Made by a program: the position numbers and the translations under genes. A stretch of DNA of 64,000 nucleotides from Pandoraea terrae. Lineage in GTDB: Bacteria > Pseudomonadota > Gammaproteobacteria > Burkholderiales > Burkholderiaceae. The DNA lies in contig NZ_CABPRZ010000023.1 in the NCBI RefSeq assembly GCF_902459695.1, forward strand, positions 30,909 to 94,908, written 5' to 3'. How positions within the stretch are numbered: the stretch's first letter is position 1; every line of letters begins with the position of its first letter. Under the pieces are notes generated by a model. That model worked only from the letters and a program-made list of their open reading frames with translations, searched no databases and was not told where the DNA came from. Positions 45,422-57,470 of the stretch are shown one piece after another.

Positions 45422-46516
45422 ATGACGTCTCCGCCCATGCCGCCCAGCTCTCCCCGCGCGCTTCGTGCATCCCGCCCCAGTGGCACCGCGCGGCCTTCCC
45501 GCCGGGGTGCCATCTGGATTGCCGTGGCGTTGACCGTGCTGGCCGTGCACGGCGGCGTCGCGTGGTGGGTCGCCGGTCATCGCACGCCGCTCGACGACAC
45601 CCCGGTCCCGGAAGTTCCTATCGTCCTGATTCCGCTGCGTCCCGTCGCGCCGCCCGCGCCACCGGCACCGAGGCCGAAGCCCAGAGCCGTACCGAAGCCA
45701 GCCCCCGCCAAGCCGGCACCGCCCGACACGCTCGCCGCACCCGCGACCGCCGTCACGCCCGGCCCTGCGCCGTCCGACACGACGCAAGCCGGCGCGGGCG
45801 ATACCGCCAGCGCCACGTCCGCCAGTGCCGCAACGGCGAGCAGCGCGGCTGCGCCTGCCGATACGGACCGCTTCGATCCGCCGCCGACCGTCACGCTCAC
45901 CTACGACGCGCTGATGAACGGCGTACGCAACCAGACCGGTGAGCTGCACTGGGTCAATGACAACGGCCACTACGCGCTCAATGTCGCGGTACCGATCATT
46001 TTCTTCGGCACGTTCGAATTCACCAGCGCCGGCAGTTTCGACGCCAACGGCATTGCGCCGTCACGTTACGTGGAAAAGCGCGGCCGCCGCGCCGAATACG
46101 TGACCGACTTCCGCCGCGACGCCGCGCCGGCCCTCGCCTTCTCCCGCACCGGCCAAACCGCGCCGCTCGCCCCCGGCGCGCAGGACCGTTTCAGCGTCAT
46201 GATGCAATTGGCCGGTCTGGTACGCGGCAACCCCGAACGTTACGCGCAGCTTGGCGTTACGCACGAGTTCACCGTAGCGGATACGGACAGCAGTGAAGTC
46301 TGGCCGGTGCAGTACGTCGGCAAGGAAATGCTGCGCGGGCCCGACGGCTATCTGGAAACCCGCCATTTCACCCGCCTGCCGCGTAAGGACGGCGACCGCC
46401 GCCGCGTCGACATCTGGCTCGCGCCCGAACTCGGCTGGCTGCCCGTGCGGGTGCGCCAGGTCGAGCCGAGCGGCAATGAGTTCGAACTGATCTTCCAGCG
46501 CAAGACCGATCGCTGA
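45422..46516 (+). CDS. DUF3108 domain protein
   Basis: Predicted 364 residues. An N-terminal membrane helix (WIAVALTVLAVHGGVAWWVA) is followed by a Pro/Lys/Ala-rich TonB-like spacer (PKPRAVPKPAPAKPAPPD) and, from about residue 155, a beta-rich DUF3108 domain (VTLTYDALMNGVRNQTGELH core: TYDALMNGVRNQTGEL). The plan suggests an inner-membrane-anchored protein reaching into the periplasm. Function unknown. Starts 31 bases after the IclR gene on the same strand. Confidence 0.85.
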   Translation: MTSPPMPPSSPRALRASRPSGTARPSRRGAIWIAVALTVLAVHGGVAWWVAGHRTPLDDTPVPEVPIVLIPLRPVAPPAPPAPRPKPRAVPKPAPAKPAPPDTLAAPATAVTPGPAPSDTTQAGAGDTASATSASAATASSAAAPADTDRFDPPPTVTLTYDALMNGVRNQTGELHWVNDNGHYALNVAVPIIFFGTFEFTSAGSFDANGIAPSRYVEKRGRRAEYVTDFRRDAAPALAFSRTGQTAPLAPGAQDRFSVMMQLAGLVRGNPERYAQLGVTHEFTVADTDSSEVWPVQYVGKEMLRGPDGYLETRHFTRLPRKDGDRRRVDIWLAPELGWLPVRVRQVEPSGNEFELIFQRKTDR

Positions 46517-46630
46517 CGGCCCATTCGCGCCCCTGTTGTCCGCACGCGACGGCGACAGTGCAGATATTTGCGGATGCTGACATAATCAGTATCAGTTCCC
46601 ACGTCTTTCGAACGAGAAGAGGCGGGCCCA

Positions 46631-47425
46631 ATGAAAGTAAGCGCTAACGGCGTTTCCCTGCACTACGCAGTCAACGGGCACGGCCCCTGGCTCACGCTGG
46701 CGCATCCGCTCGGCGCCGACCTGACCATCTGGGACGATTTCGTCCCGGCGCTCGCCGAACATTACACCGTATTACGCTACGACAGCCGCGGGCACGGCCA
46801 CAGCCAGGTCACGATAGGCCCGTACACGATCGAGCAGCTTGCCGCCGACGCTGCCGCACTGCTTTCCGCCCTTGAGATCCCGCGCACGCATTTCGCCGGC
46901 GTGTCGATGGGCGGCGCGGTCGCCCAGCAGTTGGCGCTCGACGCCCCGGAGCGCATAACGTCCCTGATCCTGATCGATACGACCGCCGGATACGATCCGG
47001 CCGATGCCGCCACGCTCGAGCAACGCGCGGTCATCGCGCGCGCCGGCGGCATGAAGGACCTCGTCGACGGCACGCTGACGCGCTGGTTGACGGAGCGATT
47101 CCGCCATCATGAACGCGAAGCGACAGAACGCATTCGCCAACGCTTTCTCACCACCTCGACGGAAGGCTTCGCCGCGTCCTGCGAGGCGCTGCAGGGGTTC
47201 GACATCCGGGAGCGCCTGGGCGAAATCGAGGCGCCGACGTTGGTGCTCGTGGGCGAACATGATCCGAGCACGCCCGTCGCCACGGCGAAGCTGATCGCCG
47301 ACGGCATCCCGGGGGCGCGTCTGACGGTCATACCCGATGCCGCCCATCTCTCGATCGCCGAACAGAAACAGTTCGTTACCAAGGCGCTCGCAACATTTTT
47401 GAACGCCGACGCCTCTAACGTTTGA
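46631..47425 (+). CDS. Alpha/beta hydrolase, 3-oxoadipate enol-lactonase-like
   Basis: Predicted 264 residues. Nucleophile Ser in AGVSMGGAVAQQLAL near residue 98, Asp in LVLVGEHDPSTPV near 210 and His in IPDAAHLSIAEQ near 240 form the triad; the overall sequence resembles PcaD, which opens beta-ketoadipate enol-lactone in the protocatechuate/catechol route. A nearby IclR gene and FAH hydrolase fit aromatic catabolism, but no other pca genes are in view, so the substrate stays open. Confidence 0.85.
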   Translation: MKVSANGVSLHYAVNGHGPWLTLAHPLGADLTIWDDFVPALAEHYTVLRYDSRGHGHSQVTIGPYTIEQLAADAAALLSALEIPRTHFAGVSMGGAVAQQLALDAPERITSLILIDTTAGYDPADAATLEQRAVIARAGGMKDLVDGTLTRWLTERFRHHEREATERIRQRFLTTSTEGFAASCEALQGFDIRERLGEIEAPTLVLVGEHDPSTPVATAKLIADGIPGARLTVIPDAAHLSIAEQKQFVTKALATFLNADASNV

Positions 47426-47590
47426 ACCCCACAGGATTGACAGGATTTCTTCGACAAGGGAGGGCCAGGACAAGTGAATTCTTCAGTCGGTGTGCCGATA
47501 TATGAATCAAGGGGCCCTGCCTCTTGAATTCTTGCCTCGTCACCCCATTTGGGGTATCAAGGACCTTGCAGGAACACCAGGAGAGTTGCC

Positions 47591-47848
47591 ATGCTCATGA
47601 TTTATAACAGCCCGAATTACTGTGTCGTCGAGTTTGCCGCGGATAACGGCACGCACGCGCTATCTGCAGGCGGCTATGAAATCGTGGACAAAACTGCCGG
47701 CCGTGAGATTTTTCTCGACGGCACGCTTGCCCGGCAATTCCGCGAAGAAGTGCAAAAACTGATCGCGTCGGAACCGTCCGAAGATGAAGTCGACGAATTC
47801 CTTGCGCAGTTTGACAGCTTCATGACCAGTCCCGTGGTGCTCCACTAA
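47591..47848 (+). CDS. DUF3567 family protein (BTH_I0359 family)
   Basis: Predicted 85 residues: MLMIYNSPNYCVVEFAADNG and a C-terminal acidic helix (SEPSEDEVDEFLAQFDSF). This short protein is conserved in betaproteobacteria and of unknown function. Followed by a strong terminator. Confidence 0.9.
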   Translation: MLMIYNSPNYCVVEFAADNGTHALSAGGYEIVDKTAGREIFLDGTLARQFREEVQKLIASEPSEDEVDEFLAQFDSFMTSPVVLH

Positions 47849-47892
47849 CCCGTCCGGCCCCGATGCCGCAGGCATTTGCGGGGCCGCGAACG

Positions 47893-47923
47893 AAAAACCC
47901 CTCGGTGGCAGAGGGGTTTTTTT
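47893..47923 (+). terminator. Rho-independent terminator after the DUF3567 gene
   Basis: AACCCCTC-N7-GAGGGGTT stem followed by seven T. An A run on the other side lets it also serve the convergent rhodanese gene. Confidence 0.9.
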
Positions 47924-47951
47924 ATGTGCCGCCTGCGGGCCGCGCGGCGGG

Positions 47952-48344
47952 TCAGCACTGCTCCCACGGCAAGCCGTCGTGCCGCCAGCCATTGACCGCA
48001 TTGCGATGGTGCGTGCCGTCCAGGTCGCCTTCGAAACCGTGCGCCACGCCGTAGATGTTCAGGAAGCCGGCCGCTTCGAGCGCCTCTCCCGCCGCTGCGG
48101 TGCGGTTGCCACTACGGCAGATCAGCAGAATCGGGCGTTCGACGCCCGCGCCGACGAGTTTCCTGACCATCGGCACGAAATGCGGGTTGATCTCCCAGTC
48201 CGGGCCGTCGTTCCACGCGACGTGCATCGACCCGGCCGGATGGCCAACGAACAGGTATTCCATCTCGCTGCGGCAGTCGATGAAAAGCGCATTCGAATTC
48301 GCCTGCAGGAACTTTTGGGCAACGGTGGGGAGCAGGAATTCCAT
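47952..48344 (-). CDS. Rhodanese-like domain protein
   Basis: Predicted 130 residues, single rhodanese domain. NALFIDCRSEMEYLFVGHPAG is the CH2A-like region and LLICRSGNRTAAAGEAL holds the active-site Cys loop (CRSGNR). Single-domain rhodaneses carry sulfane sulfur to cyanide or cellular acceptors. Convergent with DUF3567. Confidence 0.93.
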   Translation of the reverse strand: MEFLLPTVAQKFLQANSNALFIDCRSEMEYLFVGHPAGSMHVAWNDGPDWEINPHFVPMVRKLVGAGVERPILLICRSGNRTAAAGEALEAAGFLNIYGVAHGFEGDLDGTHHRNAVNGWRHDGLPWEQC

Positions 48345-48480
48345 GAGTGTCGTTAAACAGGATTGGCGGGTATCGGCGAAATCGCGTTCTGCATCATAAG
48401 CTTACCGCGCCGCCAAACCCAGCGCTCGCGATAAAACCATTACAATTATAGGTTTCCCGGCATTCCGAAGGCGTCGTCCC

Positions 48481-49590
48481 ATGAGCCCCGCTGTCCAATC
48501 CGCTACAAACGCCGATTTCACGACCTCCGCGCCCGTGTCCCGCTATACACGCGGCCAGGCACTGGTGACGCTGCTGCAGTCGCGCATCCTGATTCTCGAC
48601 GGCGCGATGGGCACCATGATCCAGCGCTACAAGCTCAGTGAAACCCAGTACCGCGGCGAGCGCTTTGCGGACTTCCCGCACGACGTGAAGGGCAACAACG
48701 AGCTGCTGTCGCTCACGCGCCCGGACGTCATCAGCGAGATCCATCGCCAGTACCTGGCGGCGGGCGCGGATATCCTGGAGACGAACACCTTCGGTGCGAC
48801 CACCATCGCCCAGGCCGACTACCGCATGGAAGACCTGGCCGACGAGATGAACCTCGAATCGGCCCGCCTGGCGCGCGCCGCGTGCGACGAATACTCGACC
48901 CCGGACAAGCCGCGTTTCGCCGCCGGCGCGATCGGGCCGACGCCGAAGACCGCCAGCATCAGCCCGGACGTGAACGATCCCGGCGCGCGCAACGTCGACT
49001 TCGAGCAGCTTCGCGCGGCCTATTACGCGCAGGCGAAAGCGCTGCTCGACGGCGGCGTCGACCTGTTCCTCGTCGAGACGATCTTCGACACGCTCAACGC
49101 CAAGGCCGCCTTGTTCGCGCTCGACGAGCTGTTCGAAGACACTGGCGAGGTACTGCCGATCATGATCTCGGGCACCGTAACCGACGCATCCGGCCGGATT
49201 CTGTCCGGGCAGACGGTCGAAGCGTTCTGGAACTCGCTGCGCCACGCCAAGCCGCTGACCTTCGGCCTGAACTGCGCCTTGGGCGCAACGCTGATGCGGC
49301 CGTACATCGCCGAACTGGCGAAGCTGTGCGACACCTTCGTGTCCGTGTATCCGAACGCCGGCTTGCCGAACCCGATGAGCGATACCGGCTTCGACGAGAC
49401 CCCTGACGTGACATCGGGCCTGCTCAAGGAATTTGCGCAGGCCGGGCTCGTCAACGTGGCGGGCGGCTGCTGCGGCACGACGCCCGAGCATATCGCCGAG
49501 ATCGCGCAGGCCCTGGCGTCGATCAAGCCGCGCCGCTGGCCGTCGCAGTACCGCGACGCGAATACACTGGAAGAAGACGACGCCGCCTGA
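48481..49590 (+). CDS. metH: Methionine synthase, homocysteine-binding half
   Basis: Predicted 369 residues covering only the N-terminal homocysteine S-methyltransferase module of cobalamin-dependent Met[15 protein letters not shown] near residue 35 and the zinc ligands in GLNCALGA near 262 and [11 protein letters not shown] near 328 are intact. The rest of the enzyme is encoded by the next gene; the split is typical for Burkholderiaceae and not a frameshift, since the gap has a stop, 66 bases and a fresh start. Confidence 0.94.
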   Translation: MSPAVQSATNADFTTSAPVSRYTRGQALVTLLQSRILILDGAMGTMIQRYKLSETQYRGERFADFPHDVKGNNELLSLTRPDVISEIHRQYLAAGADILETNTFGATTIAQADYRMEDLADEMNLESARLARAACDEYSTPDKPRFAAGAIGPTPKTASISPDVNDPGARNVDFEQLRAAYYAQAKALLDGGVDLFLVETIFDTLNAKAALFALDELFEDTGEVLPIMISGTVTDASGRILSGQTVEAFWNSLRHAKPLTFGLNCALGATLMRPYIAELAKLCDTFVSVYPNAGLPNPMSDTGFDETPDVTSGLLKEFAQAGLVNVAGGCCGTTPEHIAEIAQALASIKPRRWPSQYRDANTLEEDDAA

Positions 49591-49656
49591 GCGCCGAGAC
49601 GTTGCCCCCTAATGCCATATGGCGCGCCGAGTCGCGCCGCTGATTGGATTCACCCC

Positions 49657-52389
<2,733 letters not shown>

Positions 52390-52499
52390 TCCCCCCCACG
52401 GGGCGCGCGTGGCATGGCGTCACGCGCGCGTCACACGTTGCTTGTACCGTCCAGTGCCGTTCGCCCGGCACGGGCGCATACGTTTGATGAGACGCATTC

Positions 52500-53210
52500 A
52501 TGCACGCCATCGAGAACTTCCAGCTCACGCCCTTCCTCAACACGCTCATCAGCCTGTTGGCTGCGTTCATTCTCGGCAGCATCATCGGGCTTGAGCGGCA
52601 ATTCCGCCAACGCACGGCCGGCTTGCGCACAAACGTACTGGTCGCCGTTGGCGCGGCTGCGTTCGTCGACCTCAGCATGCGGCTCATGCCCGGCGACACG
52701 CGCGTCATCGCCTACGTTGTCTCGGGCGTCGGGTTTCTCGGTGCGGGCGCGATCATGAAGGATGGCGCGTCGGTGCGGGGACTTAATACGGCCGCGACCC
52801 TGTGGGGCTCGGCGGCGGTGGGCGCGGCCGCCGGCGCCGGGATGATGGCCGAGGCGGTGCTGGTCGCGGCTCTCGTGCTCGCGGCCAATACCCTGCTGCG
52901 GCCGGTCGTCAATCGCATCGACCGTTCGCCGATCAATGAGGCCACCGCCGAAGCCACCTACGCGCTGTCCGTCATCTGCGCACGCATCACGCAGCGCGAC
53001 GTGCTCGACAAGGTGGAAGCGTGGCTCGAGCAGTCGAATTATCCGTTGCGCGCGCTCGACATTCATCCGTTTGGCGAGGCCGAAGTCGAGATCGAGGCGC
53101 TGCTGTTGCCGCAGGCGGTCAAGGCCGGCGAACTCGATACGCTTACGGAACACCTGGAAGCACTACCGGGCGTCAATCAGGTTTTCTGGTCAAGCCGTTC
53201 GGATGACTAA
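52500..53210 (+). CDS. MgtC/SapB family membrane protein
   Basis: Predicted 236 residues: four to five hydrophobic helices with FILGSIIGLERQFRQRTAGLRTN (core: GSIIGLERQFRQRTAGLRTN) and VSGVGFLGAGAIMKDG, the MgtC signature, then a C-terminal ACT-like cytoplasmic domain (about 150-232). MgtC proteins act in adaptation to low magnesium and in virulence of intracellular pathogens; the C-terminal domain is found in the longer members. No magnesium transporter gene is adjacent. Confidence 0.92.
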   Translation: MHAIENFQLTPFLNTLISLLAAFILGSIIGLERQFRQRTAGLRTNVLVAVGAAAFVDLSMRLMPGDTRVIAYVVSGVGFLGAGAIMKDGASVRGLNTAATLWGSAAVGAAAGAGMMAEAVLVAALVLAANTLLRPVVNRIDRSPINEATAEATYALSVICARITQRDVLDKVEAWLEQSNYPLRALDIHPFGEAEVEIEALLLPQAVKAGELDTLTEHLEALPGVNQVFWSSRSDD

Positions 53211-53387
53211 GTTTATCTACTGACCTGCGGCATGCCGGGCATGTACCGTAATAGCATCCTTACAAACGATTACAAAGCCTTACAGCACGTCATGGGGTGC
53301 ATCCCTACACTGAGGACTCACTGATGCAAGTGAAGCGCGGACGCCCCTCATTTTGGCGTCCGGTGCAAACATCAAAGGAGTCTGTCC

Positions 53388-53729
53388 ATGAAGAAGCTGA
53401 TGATCTCTGTCGCTGCCATTACTTTCGCTACCGCCTCTGCCCTGAGCTTTGCCCAAAGCGCGGGCGCCGGCGCTGCAGGCCAGGGCGCTGGCTCGATGAC
53501 TTCGCCGGCGACCGCGATGCCGACCCAAGCCTCGCCGAGCTCCCCGCAAACGCCGACGCCGGGCACGCAAAGCGTGACGCCGAGCGACACGCAGTCGAGC
53601 GCGATGAGTTCGGACTCGAGCGCCCCGAAGACGAAGCACGCCACCAAGTCGAAGGCGAAGGCCAAGTCGCACAAGAGCACGGACGAAAACGCAACCAGCA
53701 AGGATGCTGCGCCGGGTTCGAAGGAATAA
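53388..53729 (+). CDS. Small secreted Ser/Thr/Lys-rich protein
   Basis: Predicted 113 residues. A signal peptide (MKKLMISVAAITFATASALSFAQ) precedes a low-complexity mature part: first Gly/Ala, then Pro/Ser/Thr (SPSSPQTPTPGTQ), then Lys-rich (KTKHATKSKAKAKSHK). No fold or family recognised; similar proteins with such tails are frequent in Burkholderiales. Strong ribosome binding site aaaggag and a strong terminator 92 bases past the stop support it being a real gene, possibly highly expressed. Confidence 0.8.
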   Translation: MKKLMISVAAITFATASALSFAQSAGAGAAGQGAGSMTSPATAMPTQASPSSPQTPTPGTQSVTPSDTQSSAMSSDSSAPKTKHATKSKAKAKSHKSTDENATSKDAAPGSKE

Positions 53730-53820
53730 GTGCCAGCGCGCCATGCCGGCACCTTCTCCGCAGTCCTCGCCCGGTTGCATCCGGGTGCCGGCAAGACAAA
53801 CAGGCATTATGTGAACCGCA

Positions 53821-53865
53821 CCCCAAAGCTTGGACATCAGTCCAAGCTTTGGGGTATTCCTTTTT
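53821..53865 (+). terminator. Long-stem terminator after the small secreted protein
   Basis: CCCCAAAGCTTGGAC-ATCA-GTCCAAGCTTTGGGG has a perfect 15-base stem and a 4-base loop, followed by TATTCCTTTTT. It ends the plus-strand gene and marks the left edge of the palindromic element. Confidence 0.8.
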
Positions 53866-53909
53866 AGCATGCGTCTTTCCGATAGCCGGCGCATCCCTTG
53901 TCAATTTTT

Positions 53910-53972
53910 TGCTCGCGCCGGCTGCAACTGCTTCTCTTGCCTATTGATGCTCGCGCCGGCCGCCACTGCTCC
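53910..53972. repeat. 38-base tandem units outside the left arm
   Basis: Read on the minus strand, outward from the arm, the unit GGCGCGAGCATCAATAGGCA plus AGAG and a variable 14-base part (RRGCAGTTGCRGCC) occurs once fully inside the arm edge, once more complete, and then breaks off after GGCGCGAGCA. This mirrors the longer array on the right. Confidence 0.8.
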
Positions 53973-54271
53973 TCTTGCCTATTGATGCTCGCGCCAGCCG
54001 CAGCATTGGCCCGCTTTCCGCTCCCGACAGAACACACGTACGCGGAAAGCGGGCCAACGCTCCGGCGAACCGCCATCGTTCCGTCGACACACTGCCTCAA
54101 GCCGCCCAATGCTTGCCCCGGTCTGACGCGACAGCCGTCTTCACCAGCCGCTCCACGCGGCATGCCGATTCCCGGACTCGCTCTCGAGGGACCGGCGTCG
54201 ACTCCGATAATCGTCATGCCGTGACACCCCGGCGGTCCACACAGCCCCCGCGGCCTCGGGGCCGTAAACCG
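53973..54271. repeat. Left arm of a 299-base inverted repeat
   Basis: Inverted copy of 54609-54907; I counted 4 mismatches and no gaps by reading both arms. It contains its own hairpin: GGCCCGCTTTCCG (54008-54020) and CGGAAAGCGGGCC (54043-54055), 13-base perfect arms. An open frame of 117 codons reads outward on the minus strand from 54224 but two of the three differences between arms inside it change the amino acid, so coding is doubtful. Confidence 0.9.
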
Positions 54272-54608
54272 GACACGGGTTTCGACGTTCCGGCACCGTG
54301 CGACGCGCCCCGGTTCGTTGAAACCCTTCGGTGTACTCCGGCCTTATCGCGAAGGTCTCGGCTATAACGCGTCGATAACCTCCGGGATGCCATGCCATCC
54401 CGGCAAAGCTGCCGCTGCGGGCGGGCGTTACGCGGCAAGCGGCTGAGCACGCTCGATATAACACTTCCAACACAACAAAGTGGGATTGTGCCCGCTCAGC
54501 GCTGTCGTGGGGGTGAGAACGAGCGATCCGATACGCGAGAAGCGCGACCGACGTGGCCGCCGATGAACCACGTCGCACGATACGCAGTGGCGCGCCGAAA
54601 TCTTCGTT
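54272..54608. other. Unique 337-base centre of the palindromic element
   Basis: The spacer between the inverted arms. It contains a hairpin CCGGGATG-N6-CATCCCGG at 54382-54403 and an AT-richer patch near 54450-54480. A 267-codon frame on the minus strand runs through the whole palindrome from 54944 to 54141, but it is made of Arg/Ser/Pro-rich sequence, has no ribosome binding site and I do not call it a gene. Confidence 0.6.
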
Positions 54609-54907
54609 CGGTTTACGGCCCCGAGGCCGCGGGGGCTGTGTGGACCGCCGGGGTATCACGGCATGACGATTATCGGAGTCGACGCCGGTCCCTCGAGAGC
54701 GAGTCCGGGAATCGGCATGCCGCGTGGAGCGGCTGGTGGAGACGGCTGTCGCGTCAGACTGGGGCAAGCATTGGGAGGCTTGAGGCAGTGTGTCGACGGA
54801 ACGATGGCGGTTCGCCGGAGCGTTGGCCCGCTTTCCGCGTACGTGTGTTCTGTCGGGAGCGGAAAGCGGGCCAATGCTGCGGCTGGCGCGAGCATCAATA
54901 GGCAAGA
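54609..54907. repeat. Right arm of a 299-base inverted repeat
   Basis: Inverted copy of 53973-54271. It carries the same hairpin with arms at 54825-54837 and 54860-54872. A mirrored 117-codon frame starts at 54663 (MTIIGVDAGPSRASPGIG), matching the one in the left arm, and runs on into the tandem units. Confidence 0.9.
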
Positions 54908-55068
54908 CGGGCAGTTGCACCCCGGCGCGAGCATCCATAGGCAAGACAAGAGGTTGCAGGCGACGCGAGCATCAATAGGCAAGAGGGGCAGTTGCGGCCG
55001 GCGCGAGCATCGATAGGCAAGAAAAGGGGCGATTGCCGCTGGCACGAACACAGATAGGCGAGAGAAGC
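54886..55068. repeat. 38-base tandem units outside the right arm
   Basis: Five units aligned on GCGAGCATCAATAGGCAAGA; the first overlaps the end of the arm. The 24-base core is well kept in units 1-4 and decays in unit 5, while the following 14-17 bases vary. There are no spacers between units, so this is a minisatellite, not a CRISPR array. Confidence 0.8.
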
Positions 55069-55072
55069 CCAC

Positions 55073-55105
55073 AAAAAAAGCCGTTCCGGACAACTTCGGA
55101 ACGGC
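55073..55105 (-). terminator. Rho-independent terminator, DUF1840 gene
   Basis: On the minus strand GCCGTTCCG-N8-CGGAACGGC (9-base stem) is followed by seven T. It lies 70 bases past the DUF1840 stop and bounds the palindromic element on the right. Confidence 0.85.
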
Positions 55106-55175
55106 TTCCATTTTCTTGACCGAACAGCATCAGGCCCTGCGGCCTGCTTTTTCGTCTACCCGCCGGACGCGCGTT

Positions 55176-55493
55176 TCACACGCCCCACATCACCGCCACA
55201 TGGGCCTTATGCGCCTCACGCAGCATATCGAGTAACGGGAAGGCGCGTTGCGCCAGGCGCATGCGATCGTCCTTCTCCCGTTCATCGCTGTCCTTGTTCT
55301 CGCTTTCCTTGTCGGCCGCGGCGCGGTCTTCCGCAATGGCCGCTTCGAGCTTCGCGATCGCGCCGGCCGTCTCTTCTTCCGAGATGACGCCGCGCTCACC
55401 CAGTTTCTTGCCGATGATGCCGAGCAGATGCGTCGCGAGATCTTCCAGCATCGTGAGGTTCTGCGACGCTTTCGATTTGAAGGTAATCAGCAT
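55176..55493 (-). CDS. DUF1840 family protein
   Basis: Predicted 105 residues: [37 protein letters not shown] (start core: [19 protein letters not shown]), then an Ala/Glu-rich charged helix ([20 protein letters not shown]). This cytoplasmic helical protein is conserved in betaproteobacteria; function unknown. Divergent from argS. Confidence 0.9.
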   Translation of the reverse strand: MLITFKSKASQNLTMLEDLATHLLGIIGKKLGERGVISEEETAGAIAKLEAAIAEDRAAADKESENKDSDEREKDDRMRLAQRAFPLLDMLREAHKAHVAVMWGV

Positions 55494-55699
55494 GGTTGGC
55501 TCCCGATTTTTTGAGTTTTCGGACCGCGCGACGCCCAGCTCACCCGATGATCGGCAGACGGGGCACGCACCGCAACACGTGTCTGCGCCGTCATCGGCGC
55601 GCCGGCTTCGGCCTTGCAAACATCATACACCTGTTAAAATCGGACGCTGACGAATCATTTGCCCGCCCGGCCTGTGCCGGGCGCTTGGAATCACCCGCC

Positions 55700-57457
55700 A
55701 TGCTACCCGCACAAAAGAACACCCTGATTGCGCTGATCGGCGACGTCGTGACCGGCCTCCTGCCCGCCACGGAAGCGCCCGCACTGCCCGCGATCCTGCT
55801 GGAACGTCCCAAAGTCGCCGCGCACGGCGACCTCGCCTGCAACGTCGCGCTGCAATTGGCCAAGCCTCTCAAGGCCAATCCGCGCGAGCTGGCGCAGCGT
55901 ATCGCCGACGGCATCCTGGCCGATCCACGCGCCAAGGGCTTCGTCGACGCCGTCGAGATCGCCGGGCCGGGCTTCATCAACCTGCGTCTGGCAGTTGCCG
56001 CCAAGCAGGATGTCGCCCGCGAAATCCTGGCCTCCGGCAACGCCTTCGGCCGTCAGGCGCCCCAAACCGCCTCGCCGGTCCTGATCGAGTTCGTGTCGGC
56101 CAACCCAACCGGGCCGCTGCACGTCGGCCATGGCCGTCAAGCCGCACTCGGCGACGCCCTCGCGGAACTGCTCGCCACCCAGGGCCGCAAGGTGCATCGC
56201 GAGTTCTACTACAACGATGCGGGCGTGCAAATCCAGACGCTGGCGACCTCCGTGCAGGCCCGCGCCCGGGGCCTGAAGCCCGGCGACGACGGCTGGCCCG
56301 AAGCCGCCTACAACGGCGACTACATCGGCGACATCGCCCAGGATTTCCTCGCCGGCAAGACCGTTCAGGCGTCCGACGGCGAACCGGTCACCGGCAGCGG
56401 CAACGCCGACGACATCGCGTCGATCCGCGCCTTCGCCGTGGCCTACCTGCGCCGCGAGCAAGACCTCGACCTGCAGACGTTCGGCGTCAAGTTCGATCAG
56501 TACTATCTCGAATCGTCGCTGTACACCGACGGCAGCGTCGAACGCACTGTGCAGGCGCTCATCGATGCCGGCGTGACCTACGAGCAGGACGGCGCGCTGT
56601 GGCTGCTCACGACCGACTACGGCGACGACAAAGACCGCGTGATGCGCAAGACGGACGGCACGTATACCTATTTCGTGCCCGACGTCGCCTACCACACGCG
56701 CAAGTGGCAACGCGGCTTCGAGAAAGTCATCAACGTGCAGGGCTCGGACCACCACGGCACGATCGCACGCGTGCGTGCGGGCCTGCAGGCGCTCGGCATC
56801 GGGATTCCGAAGGGCTACCCGGACTACGTGCTGCACAAGATGGTGACCGTCATGCGCAATGGCGAAGAGGTCAAGATCTCCAAGCGCGCCGGCAGCTACG
56901 TCACGGTGCGCGACCTGATCGAATGGTCGGGCGGCCTGACGCCGGAAGCCCCGGAAGTCGTTGGCGCGGCCCGCGATGAAGCCCTGCGCCGCGGACGCGA
57001 CGCCGTGCGCTTCTTCCTGATCTCGCGCAAGGCGGATACGGAATTCGTGTTCGACGTCGATCTCGCGCTTCAACAGAACGACGAGAATCCGGTGTACTAC
57101 GTACAGTACGCCCATGCGCGCATCTGCTCGATCCTCACGCAATGGGGCGGCGATGCGACAGCGTTGGCGAACGTCGACCTGAGCCCGCTCACCAGCGAAC
57201 GCGCTACGGCGCTGCTGCAATTACTCGCCGAGTATCCGGACATGCTCACGCGCGCGGCCGAGGAATTGGCGCCGCACTCGGTGGCGTTCTATCTGCGCGA
57301 TCTCGCTGGCGCCTTTCACTCGTTCTACAACGCGGACCGCGTCCTCGTCGACGACGAGACCGTCAAGCAGGCGCGTCTGGCCTTGCTGGCCGCAACGCGG
57401 CAAGTACTGCAGAACGGCCTGGCCGTGCTCGGTGTGTCCGCGCCCGCCAAGATGTAA
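55700..57457 (+). CDS. argS: Arginyl-tRNA synthetase
   Basis: Predicted 585 residues, class I synthetase. HIGH signature in [12 protein letters not shown] near residue 135, KMSKS-like [11 protein letters not shown] near 395, and a C-terminal anticodon domain ([13 protein letters not shown]). N-terminal Arg-tRNA recognition domain is present. ATG 55700 ([17 protein letters not shown]) fits the family start; a longer frame upstream does not. First gene of a run with a SPOR protein and dsbA. Confidence 0.97.
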   Translation: MLPAQKNTLIALIGDVVTGLLPATEAPALPAILLERPKVAAHGDLACNVALQLAKPLKANPRELAQRIADGILADPRAKGFVDAVEIAGPGFINLRLAVAAKQDVAREILASGNAFGRQAPQTASPVLIEFVSANPTGPLHVGHGRQAALGDALAELLATQGRKVHREFYYNDAGVQIQTLATSVQARARGLKPGDDGWPEAAYNGDYIGDIAQDFLAGKTVQASDGEPVTGSGNADDIASIRAFAVAYLRREQDLDLQTFGVKFDQYYLESSLYTDGSVERTVQALIDAGVTYEQDGALWLLTTDYGDDKDRVMRKTDGTYTYFVPDVAYHTRKWQRGFEKVINVQGSDHHGTIARVRAGLQALGIGIPKGYPDYVLHKMVTVMRNGEEVKISKRAGSYVTVRDLIEWSGGLTPEAPEVVGAARDEALRRGRDAVRFFLISRKADTEFVFDVDLALQQNDENPVYYVQYAHARICSILTQWGGDATALANVDLSPLTSERATALLQLLAEYPDMLTRAAEELAPHSVAFYLRDLAGAFHSFYNADRVLVDDETVKQARLALLAATRQVLQNGLAVLGVSAPAKM

Positions 57458-57470
57458 GCGTGACCGGCAA

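Noticed and set aside
48345..48480. SAH/SAM or cobalamin riboswitch ahead of metH
   Set aside because: The 136-base leader shows no recognisable riboswitch core; only a possible sigma-70 promoter (ttacaattata).
49591..49656. Frameshift or stop mutation splitting metH
   Set aside because: The gap is a true intergenic region with both modules complete; the split is known for the family Burkholderiaceae.
54141..54944. 267-codon frame through the palindrome
   Set aside because: Its two ends are mirror copies read in different frames of the same repeat, with no start signals; explained by the inverted repeat.
54886..55068. CRISPR array
   Set aside because: Units are contiguous about every 38 bases with no unique spacers of constant length and no cas genes nearby.
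55703..57220. 505-codon minus-strand frame opposite argS
   Set aside because: Antisense shadow of a clearly conserved gene.
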